Shown in pieces: positions 27,438 to 39,630 of a stretch of 64,000 nt of DNA. The stretch's first letter is position 1, and the number at the start of each line of letters is the position of its first letter. The stretch is from Paramecium sonneborni (lineage: Eukaryota > Ciliophora > Oligohymenophorea > Peniculida > Parameciidae). Where the stretch lies: assembly GCA_905182985.1 (NCBI GenBank), contig CAJJDN010000103.1, forward strand, positions 1-64,000, in the 5' to 3' direction. Under the pieces are notes generated by a model that was not told the DNA's origin, made no database searches, and worked only from the letters and a program-made list of their open reading frames with translations. The translations under genes were made by a program, and so were the position numbers.

Positions 27438-28577
27438 ATGCAATCAAATAAATCAGAAATTTATAGGAATTATGATTTTTATAATTCAGATAATTGGAGT
27501 GCAGTCAAACCAAAAATTTAAGACTACATTTAGTAATTTTAATAATAATCAAAGCCATAAATTGATATTAAATCATTCTATTAAAATCTAGAGTATGATC
27601 ATTCTTTTATTTAATGGATGTTTCCTAACTTTTATGCTAGTAAGTTTAATCCAAACTCATATAAACTAACACTAGAAGAAAGAGAGAAGATGATTAAATC
27701 ACCTAAAATATTAGACCGATTTTATAAAAATTATAAATTAATCTTGTGCTTTTTTGGAATTAAATTACTAGATCAAAAAATTGATATATTAAATAATTCT
27801 GGTATTAATGATTAGTAAATTTAAACTAAATCATAATTAGATTTATAATAAAAGAATTCTCAAGATTCAGAATTTAATAATAAAGGACAATCTAAAGTTT
27901 CATCTTAATAAATATAAGGCTAGAATAAAAAATTGAAAATAACACTAAAATAATAAAAAAAATAACATGAAATAGTCCCATAAATTTAATTCTAAGAATA
28001 ATAATAAAAAAAATAATAAGAATAGAAACAAAAATAAGAAATATAATAATTATTATTATAAGAGTAATAAGAATAACCATAACAATCATAATAATAATAA
28101 TAATAATAATAATCATAATCATAAGTATAAGTATAATAATAATTATAATAATCATAAGTATAATAATAAGAAGAAATAATATTAATAGAATCCAACAATA
28201 GCAATTTATAAGTTGATTAACAAAATGTCAAGAAATAATCGAAGAAATTAGTATTAATAGATAAGAGTTAATTTGAATTGTGTTGTTTAAAAAACACTCA
28301 TAATTTATTAAGATTAAAAAGAATTCTTTCCTCTTTAAGCGTTTTAAAACATAGAGAGGATGCAATATTACTATGTGAGTTTTTAAAAGAATAGTTAAGT
28401 TCTTTAGGAAAGAAGAATATATATGATTAGTTTTTCAGTGGATTTGACAGATATGATGAAGAATTATCGGAAAAGGAAAAAAAAAATAAAAATGTGCATC
28501 ATTCCTTTAATTCTTGGAAGGTGCTTTATGTAGATATAGATTTAATAGAGACAGTAAATATTTCAATAATTTAATGA
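27438..28577 (+). CDS. OGFr-domain protein with long glutamine tract
   Basis: 379 residues, intronless. Residues 8-130 match the conserved region of the opioid growth factor receptor family: NYDFYNSDNWSAVKP, EYDHSFIQWMFPN, then LTLEEREKMIKSPKILDRF and YKLILCFFGIKLLDQK. The core motif H-S-F-I-Q-W-M-F-P is intact. Residues about 150-260 are a Gln-rich low-complexity stretch written mainly with TAA and TAG, followed by a helical C-terminus (NLLRLKRILSSLSVLKHRED). In animals the family is linked to growth control, but its biochemical role is unclear, and a peptide receptor function should not be assumed in a ciliate. It lies 46 bp after the cyclin gene on the same strand. Confidence 0.85.
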
Positions 28578-28616
28578 TTAAATAAATAAAGATAATGTTT
28601 AATGAAATAATCATAA

Positions 28617-29367
28617 TCATTTTTTAGTTGATAAATTTGTATTAATTTTAGGATTGACAGATTTAAATTTCTCCATTTTAAAAGGTTCTTTTTTTTCTAC
28701 ACCTTAGATAGCAGCTAGTTTTTTATGATTGGTATCATGAAATAATTAAGATGCCTTATTACTTTTGACCATCGAAGTAGTTAATTAAGAATCCTAAAGA
28801 TTATATTTAATATACTTATGATCCAGCTCTGTGTTAATATTTATCTAAAATGGTTGATTCTGCATCTATACCATATGAGTTGCCCATGATTAATTTCATG
28901 GGAGTTGATGGTCTAAATTAATAGTAATAGAAAATACCTGTTTTTACGACCATAACGAAATTCTTCTTCTGGTAATTCGATTGCCTAAATATTAGTACCT
29001 TTCTTTATTTTAAGTCTGGCATCATGAGATTGTCTAAACTTATACATATCCTGAATAATTAATATATAAATCAGTTACATGTGCTTTGACTGAGCCATTA
29101 TGTATAGATTATTTATTGAGTTCAGCAAAATCTCTATTGGGTACTCTATCTTAAGATTCTTGATGAAGTTTCCATGTCATTGTAACTTAGAGAAATGTGA
29201 TTGTTATAAATACCTTCTTTAGCTCCTTCTTTATCTCTTGATAATGGTTATCCATAAATAAAATCTTAATTAGGGAGATTGTATGTAGATGGTTTGGCCT
29301 TTCCTACATCATCTTTCATCAAAAGAGGGTTAGAATGATTCTGTGAAAATGGAGGTGTTGATTACAT
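28617..29367 (-). CDS. CFAP77: Cilia- and flagella-associated protein 77 (CFAP77)
   Basis: 215 residues with four introns (28, 28, 25 and 22 nt). Family hallmarks: VGKAKPSTYNLPNQDFIYGQP near the N-terminus (split here as GKAKPSTYNLP and DFIYGQPLSRDKEGAKE), TMTWKLHQES, the DMYKFRQSHDARLKIKKG segment, and FRYGRKNRPSTPMKLIMG. In other organisms CFAP77 is an axonemal microtubule-associated protein that helps hold B-tubule protofilaments of doublets, consistent with a ciliate. The first intron ends in AAG rather than TAG, and the frame supports it. The gene is convergent with the OGFr gene, with 39 bp between stops. Confidence 0.85.
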
Positions 29368-29425
29368 ATATTAATTAATTTATTATTAATAATCTGTTTT
29401 ATTTATTAATATTATAATAAAAATA

Positions 29426-29806
29426 ATGGAAGTAAACATATTTTTATTTATATATTGTACAATAATAACTTTATATTTGATATAGAAAATATTTGCAAAC
29501 AAGAATAATACTAATAATAACTTGGTGAAAGAATTAATGTAAGAAATAGAAAATTTAAAAAATGTTAATAATAATCAGAATAAATTACAAAATACTTAGG
29601 TAACTTAAATTAAACAGCATTTTACAGAGCTAACGTAGATATAGGATGATTTCCAAAAAAGTATACAATTATGAATAAGAATAGAATTATTGAATACTCA
29701 AATAAAATTGATGTAACATGTAAATAAAACATATTCTTAAAAGACGAATTCATAGCACAATAATTCAGTTTTATCTTAAAGGGATTAGTCAATTGAGGAG
29801 AAATGA
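29426..29806 (+). CDS. Small single-pass membrane protein with coiled coil
   Basis: 118 residues with one 24-nt intron (gtatac...gaatag). An N-terminal hydrophobic anchor (NIFLFIYCTIITLYLIQK) is followed by a charged, Asn/Gln-rich helix with heptad-like spacing (LVKELMQEIENLKNV, QIKQHFTELTQIQDDF) and a polar tail (KTYSQKTNSQHNNSV). No family is recognised. It lies divergent from CFAP77 with 58 bp between starts, and 34 bp ahead of the Myb-like gene. Confidence 0.6.
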
Positions 29807-29840
29807 ATGATGATATTAATTAATTAAATAATAAATATAA

Positions 29841-30595
29841 ATGAGTTAAGAAGAGTTTTTTGGGGCTAAATAAGAGGAAATGAATTAATAATTTGAAGAA
29901 GGGGAATAAAGAAAGAAGAATAAAAAAAGAGTAATTACAAATCCCAATTAATTAACAGGACATTGGAGTGAATAAGAACATAATACATATATAGATTTTT
30001 TAAATTTGCATAGAACAGTGATGGAATCATAAGATTAAAAGAAAACTAGTAAGATTTTCAAAGTGATGAGTGAAACGATAGGAACTCGAAGTCCTTCTTA
30101 ATGCCGGTGAGATTGGTTTTTTCTCTATCTTCTAGGTCACATCACCAGAAGTTTAATCCTTTTGTCCATTAAGTTAAGAAGAGATAGAAGGGTAGTGGTA
30201 GAAAAAGAAAGGAGAATGCAAACTAAGATAAAATAGAAAAGTGTTCAGAGAATGGATTTTTGTAATAGTTTATGTTTGGACCACAATTCTATTAATAACC
30301 TTAAGGTTTTTAAGATTATTAATTTTAATTTCCTTAAATACCATATATATAATATCCAATGATAGATCATATAAATAAAAATGAGGATAAATCAAATTTA
30401 TAAGATTAATAATAGTTATGCTATCAATAATACTTATTGGCATAATAATAATAAATGTAATAATAAATGGATGAGAAAAACTTGTTTTGTTATTTAATGC
30501 ATCCATAACAAGTTCCTTTTAATATGAATTATTATCCATAATAGATAATATCTGAAGATCTAAATGTAAAAGATAATCAATTTGATGAATAATGA
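29841..30595 (+). CDS. Myb/SANT-like DNA-binding protein
   Basis: 241 residues with one 29-nt intron at 30107-30135. The single Myb-like helix-turn-helix begins GHWSEQEHNTYIDFLNLH and continues KTSKIFKVMSETIGTRSPSQCR, the intron, then SHHQKFNPF. The arrangement W...G-T-R-(S/T)-P-x-Q-C-R-S-H-x-Q-K-(F/Y) is that of the SHAQKYF-type Myb repeats that bind DNA. The C-terminus is Gln/Pro/Tyr-rich and resembles an activation domain. The protein has a closely related smaller paralogue at 51472-51835 that shares the intron position and the unusual GTGAG donor. Confidence 0.8.
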
Positions 30596-30644
30596 AATAG
30601 TTTTTAAATATTATAGTTTGAGATAATTCGTTTTTATTTTAATA

Positions 30645-31464
30645 ATGAAAATACAATTAATATTAGTTCTTCTAATAGCAGTCAACACTCAATCATTTTT
30701 GGAAGAATCCGCATAATATTACTAAACTCCATTTGCTCCAATAATGATTTAAGAAGATGTGTTATAATAAGAAATAGAAACAGCAATATCTCCAGAATAA
30801 GAATATGTTTATGATCCAGAGTCAGTTTTATAATCTGCTAAAGAATAATAAATTTTAATAGCTAGAAATTATGAGTAAAACTTACCTGCTAAAGGTGACT
30901 GCATAATATTATATTCTGAATGCAATTTCAGAGGATCATCATTTAAGTATTGTAATTAACCAGATGAAGTGTTATCATTTCAACTTCCGATTTAATCTGT
31001 TTATGTTCCAATTGGGTATTAATAGTATTTATTAAGATCTTAATTTTAAATGACTGATGCTTAAGAGGGAAATAAAGTAAATATGTTATTAAGTCATGAA
31101 TGTATACCATCTGGTTTACATTTACCAGAACCTTAACTCTAAGAGGTTGAAAACACTGCAAACAATTGGTTTAGTGAATTAAAGGACTCTGATAAGGCTA
31201 TTTTAGATGAAGGTGATTTATCAACACCAAAAATTTAATACTTTGATAATGATGGAAATGTGATTAGTAAATTATCATACGATTATTTCATCAGGTAGAG
31301 AACAATATTAAAAAATGGTTGAAGAAGATGCCAAGAGATCTTATGGAATCTTAACAGGATCATCCAATTTAGCATCTCCAGGAGAACAATAACCATTATA
31401 ATAAACAGCTACTATTACTGTTGAAGAAATGCCTGCTGAAAAAGAAGCATAATAATAAGAATGA
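30645..31464 (+). CDS. Secreted protein with beta/gamma-crystallin-like domain
   Basis: 263 residues with one 28-nt intron. A clear signal peptide (MKIQLILVLLIAVNTQS) marks it for the secretory pathway. After a Gln/Glu-rich stretch, residues about 85-140 (GDCIILYSECNFRGSSFKYC, then SFQLPIQSVYVPIGYQQYLL) show the Y-x-E/D-x-N-F-x-G pattern and the following S-I/V-x-V strand of a beta/gamma-crystallin Greek-key motif. The remainder is acidic and Gln-rich. In ciliates, crystallin-fold proteins occur among secretory-granule contents, so a dense-core granule cargo is possible, but that is inference. It follows the Myb-like gene by 49 bp. Confidence 0.65.
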
Positions 31465-31646
31465 ACATTATTAAATATTTAGAGAAATATTATATATATT
31501 TTTGCTTTATAATAGTATTTAAATATCAAATCTTGATAACTATTCAAAACTATGGTTATAAATTTTACATACATCATCACTGTTAATATTATCTGGCAAA
31601 ATTTTATCATGATGTTAATGTTATTGTTGGAGCAACTATTATTATT

Positions 31647-32041
31647 TCATGTATTCATGTTTCTAACTTAAATTAATTTATTTTTAAATAAATACGCAGC
31701 CTAAGCCAACTAAACATCCATCATATTTATTCTTAATTTATCTTTAATATTTGGTTTCCCTTTCTATTTTTAGTTCTATTATTGTTAAGTTTGTTATTAA
31801 TTTTACTATTATTAAAATTATCTAAAATAAAAATGAGTTAATATATTACTAAGCTTAAGTAAAATAACAACTAACTTCTGTTGCTTATTCTTTTCCTAAG
31901 TATCCAAAACTGCTTTCTTCAGAATCATTCACTCCTAATTATTTGTAAATGACTCTTACTTGAATCATCAGCTAATAATGAATCACATAAATCTAATTAT
32001 TTATAACTAATTTCATATTATTAAATTATTTTATCTGAAAC

Positions 32042-32078
<37 letters not shown>

Positions 32079-33286
32079 GTATTCTTTTAAACTTACTGAT
32101 GTTTTTATTAAGGTAACATTTCTATATTTAGATTGCCTTCAGTATCATCTTAATTGATATTCTCTGCACTCTAAATAAATTATTCAAACATTCTATTTAA
32201 AATAAAAAATATTTTTTTACTCAATTATAGAACTATCACCCACTCTTTTTAAAAATACTTTCATTAACTATTCTCTTTATAATAATTTTTATATAGCTTC
32301 AAATTATCCTTATACGAGATATTTCAACTCTTAAGTTTCTAGAAATAAATCTTATTAAAAATACCTGATTCTAACTAAATATTATCTTAATTGTTATTAT
32401 TCTGATTTTATAATTCTTATATTTAAGACTTTAATTAATTTATCTAATCAGTCATTTATAATTTATTTGCTGACAATTATTCATTTTCCTGTTATAAGAT
32501 CTCTTGTTTCTTTTTAATTTACAATAAAACATTCTCTAATTTCTTTTTGTCTAATTATAATTAATAAGACTATTATAAGATCTGAATCTATCTTTTGAAG
32601 AAATGGTCAATTTAAATAGCTTAGAAAGTATCTTAAGTAGAGGAAGGTAAATTGAATTATTATTATGAAGTTTAAAGATTAGGTTCTTAGAATAGAACTA
32701 CTACTAATTAATTCAAAATTTGATTAAACTTAGTCATGAATGCTAATTCTTTTGCATCTTATGGTAAATTTTGATCACGTTCTTGTAATAATAATTTAAT
32801 TTTCTCTTTAACTTTTTGAATTTATGATTGATCACTTGATACACTGTTGCTATTGATTTTATTTTTAACTGAATGATGGAAAGATGCATTTTTAGTTAAT
32901 GCTGGTGATTATTATTCAATATGTATCATTGATTGATTCTTACGTAATTTATGCGAAATTTTAACAGTTTCAATCAATTCGTTGTTAATGGAGTACTTTT
33001 ATTTTGAATTTTGTTGTTGTCCACTAATTACATTCAAAATGCTGCTTAATTTTTATTAAGAAACTGGTTAATTAATAAAAGTCTTATTGACTTTCTACAA
33101 ATTCTCATAAGACTTTTATCTTCCAACGACAGGACTATTGTTGTTTGAGATGTTTTGTGATTAACTTTCAATTTGATTTTTAGAGCCGGTTTTAGTTAAC
33201 TTCTTTTCCAAAATTTTACCTTACAATTTTAACATCTAACTGGCATATATTTATTAAGCAATTCTTTCATTGTCACATTTCTTCAT
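31647..33286 (-). CDS. Gln-rich coiled-coil protein
   Basis: 510 residues with four introns (26, 28, 25 and 28 nt) whose removal keeps one frame. The N-terminal half is polar (SYENLQKVNKTFINQPV). The centre is a long helix with coiled-coil character (KKQEILQQENEQLSANKLQM, then QINQLKSQIQELQNQ). Later come a TAA-encoded polyglutamine run (plus-strand TTA repeat 32045-32077) and a Gln/Asn block. It ends with a compact conserved-looking tail, KDKLRINMMDVQLAQAAYLF. No domain family is recognised; a structural or scaffold role is possible. It is convergent with the secreted protein gene, with 182 bp between stops. Confidence 0.6.
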
Positions 33287-33310
33287 TATTATTAATAATA
33301 TAAAATAAAT

Positions 33311-33795
33311 ATGCTAAAATAAGAAGAATTTTATGAATAGCAAGAACAATAAGAGATTAGTAGAGAATATGAAAAGACAGCACTTTCTATTTGTGAGTTG
33401 AATCATCGTTTAACATAAATAGAGAATCAATATTTTCAAGAATCAAGATAATAACATAATAGAATAGATGTTGATTTCAGAAAGTATTTGAGTTCGTTTA
33501 GTATAATAAAGAAAAAGGATCATAACATAGATTAAATAAGAAAGTAATTTAATTTTAAATATGAAGAATCTTTGATCGTTTATGTGGTGAATATGATTTG
33601 ATTCTCTAAAAGGAAGGTAGAGAGAGAAGAGAATACAGAAAAATGCTCACTAAACTTTAAAGAGTTTAAAAGAAGGCGTGGAATTTGAATTTAGATAAAA
33701 GAGAAGATATAAAATAAGTTTGTAATGCATAAGAAATCCCAGACAGAATTTTAGATGAAATTGCTTAAACCATAAAGAATTACAATAGAGAATGA
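33311..33795 (+). CDS. Small coiled-coil protein
   Basis: 153 residues with one 23-nt intron (gtaattt...tgaag, an AAG acceptor). Almost entirely charged alpha helix: EISREYEKTALSICELNHRL, FRKYLSSFSIIKKKDH, and after the intron IFDRLCGEYDLILQKEGRE and RREYRKMLTKLQRVQKKAW. No family is recognised. It is divergent from the coiled-coil gene (24 bp between starts) and convergent with the TLDc gene (25 bp between stops). Confidence 0.6.
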
Positions 33796-33820
33796 TTTCT
33801 ATTTATTATTTATCATTATT

Positions 33821-35177
33821 TCATTGTTCTTCTTCAATCTTCAGATAACTTTCTAAACGTAATTGTCTCATTATTAATTCACAATCATTTTGAACTCCCC
33901 AAATTTCAAATTCCTAAATGTTAAATTTATTTTGCTTCGAAAGTAGTTCATTACTAAATGTTGAACTACTATTTAGTTCACCTTTCATAAAATTTTAATT
34001 GATTTTAATAGAAAATTAATCTTCTTGTTCAGAACCTCCTATTATAATACTATCTTCATTGCATAATTAATAACATTCATTCATTTTGCTATTTTTATAA
34101 ATTCTAAATCCAGTATTTTTAAAACTAAATAAAAAGCTCTATTCATTTCCATAATAATTCTAATCAATATGCCAACCTTCTTCTAAGTAAGCTCCAAAAA
34201 TTACATCCCAATTATCTTTTACAATCAATATATGTTCTTTCAAATTTTTTGTTCTTCTTAAAAATTCGTAAAAAGAATTACCATGATATTTTGGACTAAT
34301 ATTATATTTAAAATACTCTTACTTATATACTTAATACCATTGATTATCTATAACATTTTATGGTAAATTATTTTATATCTACTCAAAATGAGATTAAGAA
34401 ATAATACTACTTGGCTTATTTAAATTAGTATATCGAATCTAATATAAATCGAATTTATGTTCTATATCTAATTTCTATATTGATATTATATCATAATATG
34501 ACACTTATGATAAACATTCCATTTAATTATTTTTTTATTTATGATGTTAATATCCATGAATAATTTTTTGAAATGTTTTTTTATTTGTTTAATAACGAGT
34601 CAATTTTAAAATATAAGTCATTAAATAATAAACTTAATCACTCTATAATTTAGATAATATTCTTTGATTTTTAGTTAATTGTCTTATTTACTAAATAATC
34701 TATTCATTACAAATCTAATTTAACAATAAAGTTAAAGATAAAACAGATGGTTTATTTTCATGATCTAAAATTGGTAAATCTATTCCACTTTTACCAAATA
34801 GATAGAATTAAATCCAATTATCTCTATTGTTAATTGAATAGATATCTTCTAAAAAAATCGTAAATGAAAACTTTTGAATTGTTTCATCATTAATATCTTT
34901 TTATTATTTTGTAGTTGTTCTAACCAAAGTTTCAATCACATCCTCATTATTTGCAATGAACTATCTTTTATTTCTATAGACCATACATTTTAGTTTTATT
35001 AAATTCCAAAATTCCTTTAATTAAACCATAAGTGGTCCAATAATTACATTCCATCTAGAAATATAAATCATTATAAGCAAAAGGTGTTGGAATAACATAA
35101 AATTCATCAATATCTTTATTCGCTGTGGCAAATTTTAGATCAACAGGATGTATTTATTTAAAAATAGGTGTAATCAT
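33821..35177 (-). CDS. TLDc-domain protein
   Basis: About 445 residues. The C-terminal 170 residues form a TLDc domain: SPKYHGNSFYEFLRRTKN, HILIVKDNWDVIFGAYLEEG, GNEQSFLFSFKNTGFRIYK, SIIIGGSEQEDQFSIKI, and the end FNIQEFEIWGV. TLDc proteins protect against oxidative stress and several bind and regulate the V-ATPase (a V-ATPase subunit gene lies 12 kb away, probably coincidence). The 5' end is uncertain. The ATG at 35177 (MITPIFKQIHPVD) needs a frame change near 34950, possibly a 19-nt non-canonical intron (gttcattgcaaataatgag). A shorter uninterrupted frame starts at 35071 (MIYISRWNVIIGP). Confidence 0.75.
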
Positions 35178-35226
35178 AATATAATATTATTTATTTGAAT
35201 TAAACAAATATAATGTTATTCACAAT

Positions 35227-37561
35227 TCATTAAGGTAGTTAAGAGATTTGATCACTTATAAAATTGGATATTGAATCTATTTTTTTTGATTTCAATTTAT
35301 TTAACCATTAAATTAAAATGATTCTATATTCATCTTTATAAAAGTTGGATTTAACAGATTCTTTAAGAAAATTATCCAATATATTAATATCTAAATAACC
35401 TTCAAGACCTTCTTTAATATAATTTTCAGGTATTTCAGCTTCTAATTTTTATGGTATATCAAATGTCATAGGTATAACCTTTGATAACACTTCTGTGATT
35501 AATTCTCTGCCATTCATTTTAATTTCCTAATATCTTAAATGTAAATAAAGAATAAGTTTCATAGGTGAAAAGTATTAAGTATTTTCATCAGAACAAAAAC
35601 TTTCAATATATACAAGATCTTATTCAGTAAATCTATGTATACAATAAATAATACTTATCAGTTAAAGAATAAATAATATTTTTGAGATACTTCTTATGAA
35701 TCAGATCAATACCTTCTATTCCTAAATCAACTAATTCAACTTCTCTTGGATCGTATTAGGCTTATTACATTCCTTTTTGTTGATATTTCTTACAAAGATC
35801 AATAATATCAACCATAACTGGTCTTAATAAAAGAAGATGATCTTTTTATAATGAATGTTATAATGATTTTTTATTTATGTATCTAATCAATTCATTAAAT
35901 TGATAACTAGCTTAAATGAGTAATTATTTTTGTAATTTTACAACGTTGTATACAAAATCATAGTTTCTTATATATAAACTCAAAACAATAGTATAATGAT
36001 AGATTATGTTATTGCTAATATATATAATGGAAATACAAGTAGCAAAGCCAATAATATTGCAAATTATTACAACATATTATTAATAATGTTACCAATAATA
36101 GAAATAGATGTTCATAATACACATTAGAGTTGTTGATATCTTAATTAAAGATGAAAGAACAATGCTGATATATTTTTTATTAGCAAATGGAAATAAATCA
36201 GATAATATATCAACTGATCTTTTAGGTAATATATTTTCAAAAATTGGTTCCATAAAAGGAGGTACTGCTTATAATTCATCTTCTAAAAGATTATCATAAT
36301 CCTTTTTAATTAAACATTTCTCTTTTATCATTATCAATGTGTAATTTAAATTAATAATTTTGACAAACAAAATCAAACAGTAAAGCATACTAACTATAAT
36401 TATATTTAGGAAATAGAGCAATATTATCAGGAATAACATACAGATAGTAAAAATAATGTATTATTAGGTGTCCCAAATTGATATTTAATATATGATATCA
36501 GCACTCAAATATCCAAGATAATTTGATAAATTAAAAGTACTATCTAAAAAATTTGGACCTAAATATGGTGACATTTAATAAGTAAATTATAATTTAATCA
36601 TTAAATAATCCATACATTCTTCTGCTTTTTAAAGAACACTTTAAATCTCAATAATTTCTTACTCTATTTCTTTACTATTTAATTATTATTGCTATTCTTT
36701 TTTTTAGTTTAATTCTTATTTTTATTGTTTATATAATTATACTAATTGATATTTATTTAACCATTTATATTCTTAAGTTTACCATATTTACATTTACTTA
36801 TCAAATACAAAAATTTGTATTAAATGAATAAGATAGTTCATTATAATAATTAAACCTCCAGTTAAAAGATAAGCATAAATATTATATTTATAATTTTCAT
36901 CATAATCTTTAATTTCAATAAGTAAAATGTCTTCTTTAGATTTGTCTTATTAATATTAGCTATCCAAAAGCCAAAAGTCAAAATAATTATTATAATACAG
37001 TGCAATAAAAATAATGATTACAAACATACAATACATAGTTTCTAATGATATTTTCCATATATATTCTCTAAATATTTTGTGTAATGATTTAAAATACATT
37101 TCTCTCATAAGAATTAATACACACAATAGAAATATGAGTGTAATCAATAATGCTATTTTATGTCTTTAAGCTATAGGAGCAATAGATATTACATCTAAAA
37201 TTGGTTCTCCAAATAAAGGTTCTTCTTAAAGTTTCTTTCTTGGTAATTTTGCATTTGTTTAAGGTTTTTACTCTTCTGGAATTTCTTCATATTTAGTTCT
37301 ATAAGGAGATGGAGGTGGAGTGTCATGAATTTTAATTGACTTCTATACAGCTCTCTCTTCTTACTCATAAAGAATTTAATTCATTCTTGTTTAATCTGAA
37401 AACTAGTCTTCAGGCATTGTGTTTATTATAGGTTTGGTCTATTGATCTAATTACAATTAAGTTTTGAACTAAGCTGTATGATTCTAGAGATAGTTTGCAT
37501 CTAAATGAAGAGTAGTTAAATCGATTGCTTAAGTCAAATTAAATAACAATAAAATAATCAT
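35227..37561 (-). CDS. Multi-pass membrane protein, unrecognised
   Basis: 770 residues with one 22-nt intron. It begins with a signal peptide (MIILLLFNLTQAID) and a polar lumenal region of about 140 residues with a proline cluster (HDTPPPSPYRTKYEE). Six or seven hydrophobic helices follow (KIALLITLIFLLCVLILM; MYCMFVIIIFIALYY; LLTGGLIIIMNYLIHLI; FTICMLFLIILLYFLNIII; SLIKISTTLMCIMNIYF; IICNIIGFATCISIIYI), with a Gln/Lys-rich loop between the third and fourth. The C-terminal 220 residues are cytosolic-looking (RPVMVDIIDLCKKYQQKG). I do not recognise the family; channel, transporter or receptor are all possible. It lies head-to-tail between two minus-strand genes with spacers of 49 and 22 bp. Confidence 0.65.
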
Positions 37562-37583
37562 TGTCTATTATAAAAACGTATAT

Positions 37584-38874
37584 TCAATTATTAAAGTTCT
37601 AGGTATTATTTTGTAAATAATTGTAAAGCTCTTTAAAATGCATAAATTTCTTTGTTTGCTTACTTATTTTATGTTACAAAATAAAATTATTTTGATCTTA
37701 AACTATTAAATTAAATTTAGGATGCTCATATTCCTATTCTCCTCTCCTATCTTATTTAAATACGAATCTTAGTTGAATTAAATATTATGAAATCTCATTT
37801 TCATTTGGTTGTTTTCTATTCCTCTATATTTAATATTATTCAAACTCTCTTAAAATTTAACAAACCCATTATTCATTCTCTCTATTATAAATATCTTTTT
37901 AAACCAATTCCTACAACAATATCTTATATTCCAAATTTTAAGTCTAATTAATCTTATGAGCTATTTATCTTATTGCATCTCTTAAATCTTCATGTTCTTT
38001 ATATCTTTATAATATTTCAGATGCTAATTTATTTTAATCTAGATTCGATCGATGATCAAATTTTTCAAATAAAATCTTATCCTTTTCTATATAAAGTTAA
38101 TGGAATTATTTAAAAATCCCTAATGAATAACCTATTATATTGATATCACGAACTATCAACTGAATCACATTCTTTATTAAATGAAAAAATGCTCCCTATA
38201 CTTCTTATTAATCAAATAAAAACTCAAACATCTTTTAATAGAAATTTTATTCAGTTAACAATTCAGTTTGAATGATTATAGTTTGATCTAATTTTTCTAT
38301 CTTTTTAAGATATGTTTCAAACAAAAATTAATGAAAATTTTATTAATATTTTTCATCCAATGATTTTATGAATCTACTACAAATCAATTTGCTTATTGTC
38401 ATTCTAAATCTATTTCTTACAACTACTTAAACTAAGCCTTTATTCTAAATTATAATCATTTTAATACAGACTAAATATAGTTTTCATAATTCACTAATAA
38501 CTCTTAGACATAAACAGTATCAAATGTATTAGGCTCCAATAACACTTTCAAAATGAAATCTTAAATATCCTTAACTTCTTATTGGTTAGACATTTAACAA
38601 ATGGAAGTAATTGGTATTTTATTAATGAATCCAAGCCAAGTATCACGTATTAATTATCTAAATTCTGATTCTTTTTATGCTTTTTGATTAATTTATGCTA
38701 TTTGACTAATGAAAGAATTTTTAAAGCTATCTGCTAATTATAAATGTTAAACCATTTGACCATAGAAACTAGAAAAATAAATGATATTTACTATTATTAA
38801 ACATTTTCTAAATCTTGAGGAAGATAGTAATTATATTTATTCAAGTATTCAAAGACTTTGGATGCTGGCTTCAT
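37584..38874 (-). CDS. Hypothetical helical protein
   Basis: 414 residues with two 23-nt introns. It starts MKPASKVFEYLNKYNYY. It is largely alpha-helical, and the C-terminal half is charged (RYKEHEDLRDAIRQIAHK, EYKILLQELVQKDIYNREN, NRKQPNENEISQYLIQL). There are no membrane segments, signal peptide or motif known to me. It precedes the membrane protein gene by 22 bp on the same strand. Confidence 0.6.
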
Positions 38875-38983
38875 TTATTATAATAATTGTAATATTTATA
38901 CATTTAATTTTGATTAGAAAAGATAACATAAAAAGAGAATTTGATAATGATAAATGTTAGATATTATGATGTTGATATGTTAA

Positions 38984-39558
38984 TCATTGATCTTGTTCTG
39001 AAAGAGTGGTTCCTTCAAGAGCTTAAGCTTATAATTCCTGCTTACTTTCTTACTCTAATTGATCTTCTCTTATAATATTATCTAAATCAGTTTATAATTT
39101 GATCATGGCTGGACCCTTTTCCATTTCTTAGGTCATTTGTAAATAGGCATTATAGAATTACTTAGGTAAATGATCACCTGCATCTTATTCTAGGATGTTT
39201 CCATTCAAATCAGTAACAGTGTAAGAATATACTCCAGCATTATTGGATAAATCAATAACTTCACCTACAACTCCAGGGACGTATTGTTCATTGGTTTGGA
39301 CTAAAGATGCATGTTTCTTCTTTCCTTTTGATTAATGTTCAATCTCATCTGAGGTAATTTATGCCCAATGTTCTATTTAAGTGATGACATCGTACAAGCA
39401 TCCTTTTTATTGATATGATAATCTGAATCTCCAAGGTTAACAAATTCCATGAACGCACTATTGAACACTCTCTTCTAATGAACTGCTCCATGAGACTTTC
39501 TTACATGTCCAGCTTAAGTTGCTATTAATAAAGCACAAAGAACAAGGCACTTATACAT
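38984..39558 (-). CDS. Secreted hypothetical protein
   Basis: 183 residues with one 23-nt intron (gtacgatgtcatcacttaaatag) that restores the frame. There is a clear signal peptide (MYKCLVLCALLIATQA). The body is polar: NSAFMEFVNLGDSDYHINKK, HWAQITSDEIEHQSKGKK, VPGVVGEVIDLSNNAG, YTVTDLNGNILEQDAG and an acidic Gln-rich tail. The VIDLSNN...YTVTDLNGN stretch looks like a small beta domain, but I cannot name it. A secretory-granule or surface role is possible. Confidence 0.6.
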
Positions 39559-39630
39559 TTCAATGATTAAAATAATAATAATCGTTTTTACACTTTTTAC
39601 ATTTACTCAATTATTTTTATTAATTAATAC

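Noticed and set aside
27892..28204. Minus-strand Ile/Tyr-rich ORFs
   Set aside because: They are reverse readings of the TAA/TAG/CAA-rich glutamine tract of the OGFr-domain gene.
32045..32077. Telomere-like or satellite repeat (TTA)n
   Set aside because: It is a coding polyglutamine run on the minus strand; ciliate telomere repeats are G-rich on one strand and none were seen.
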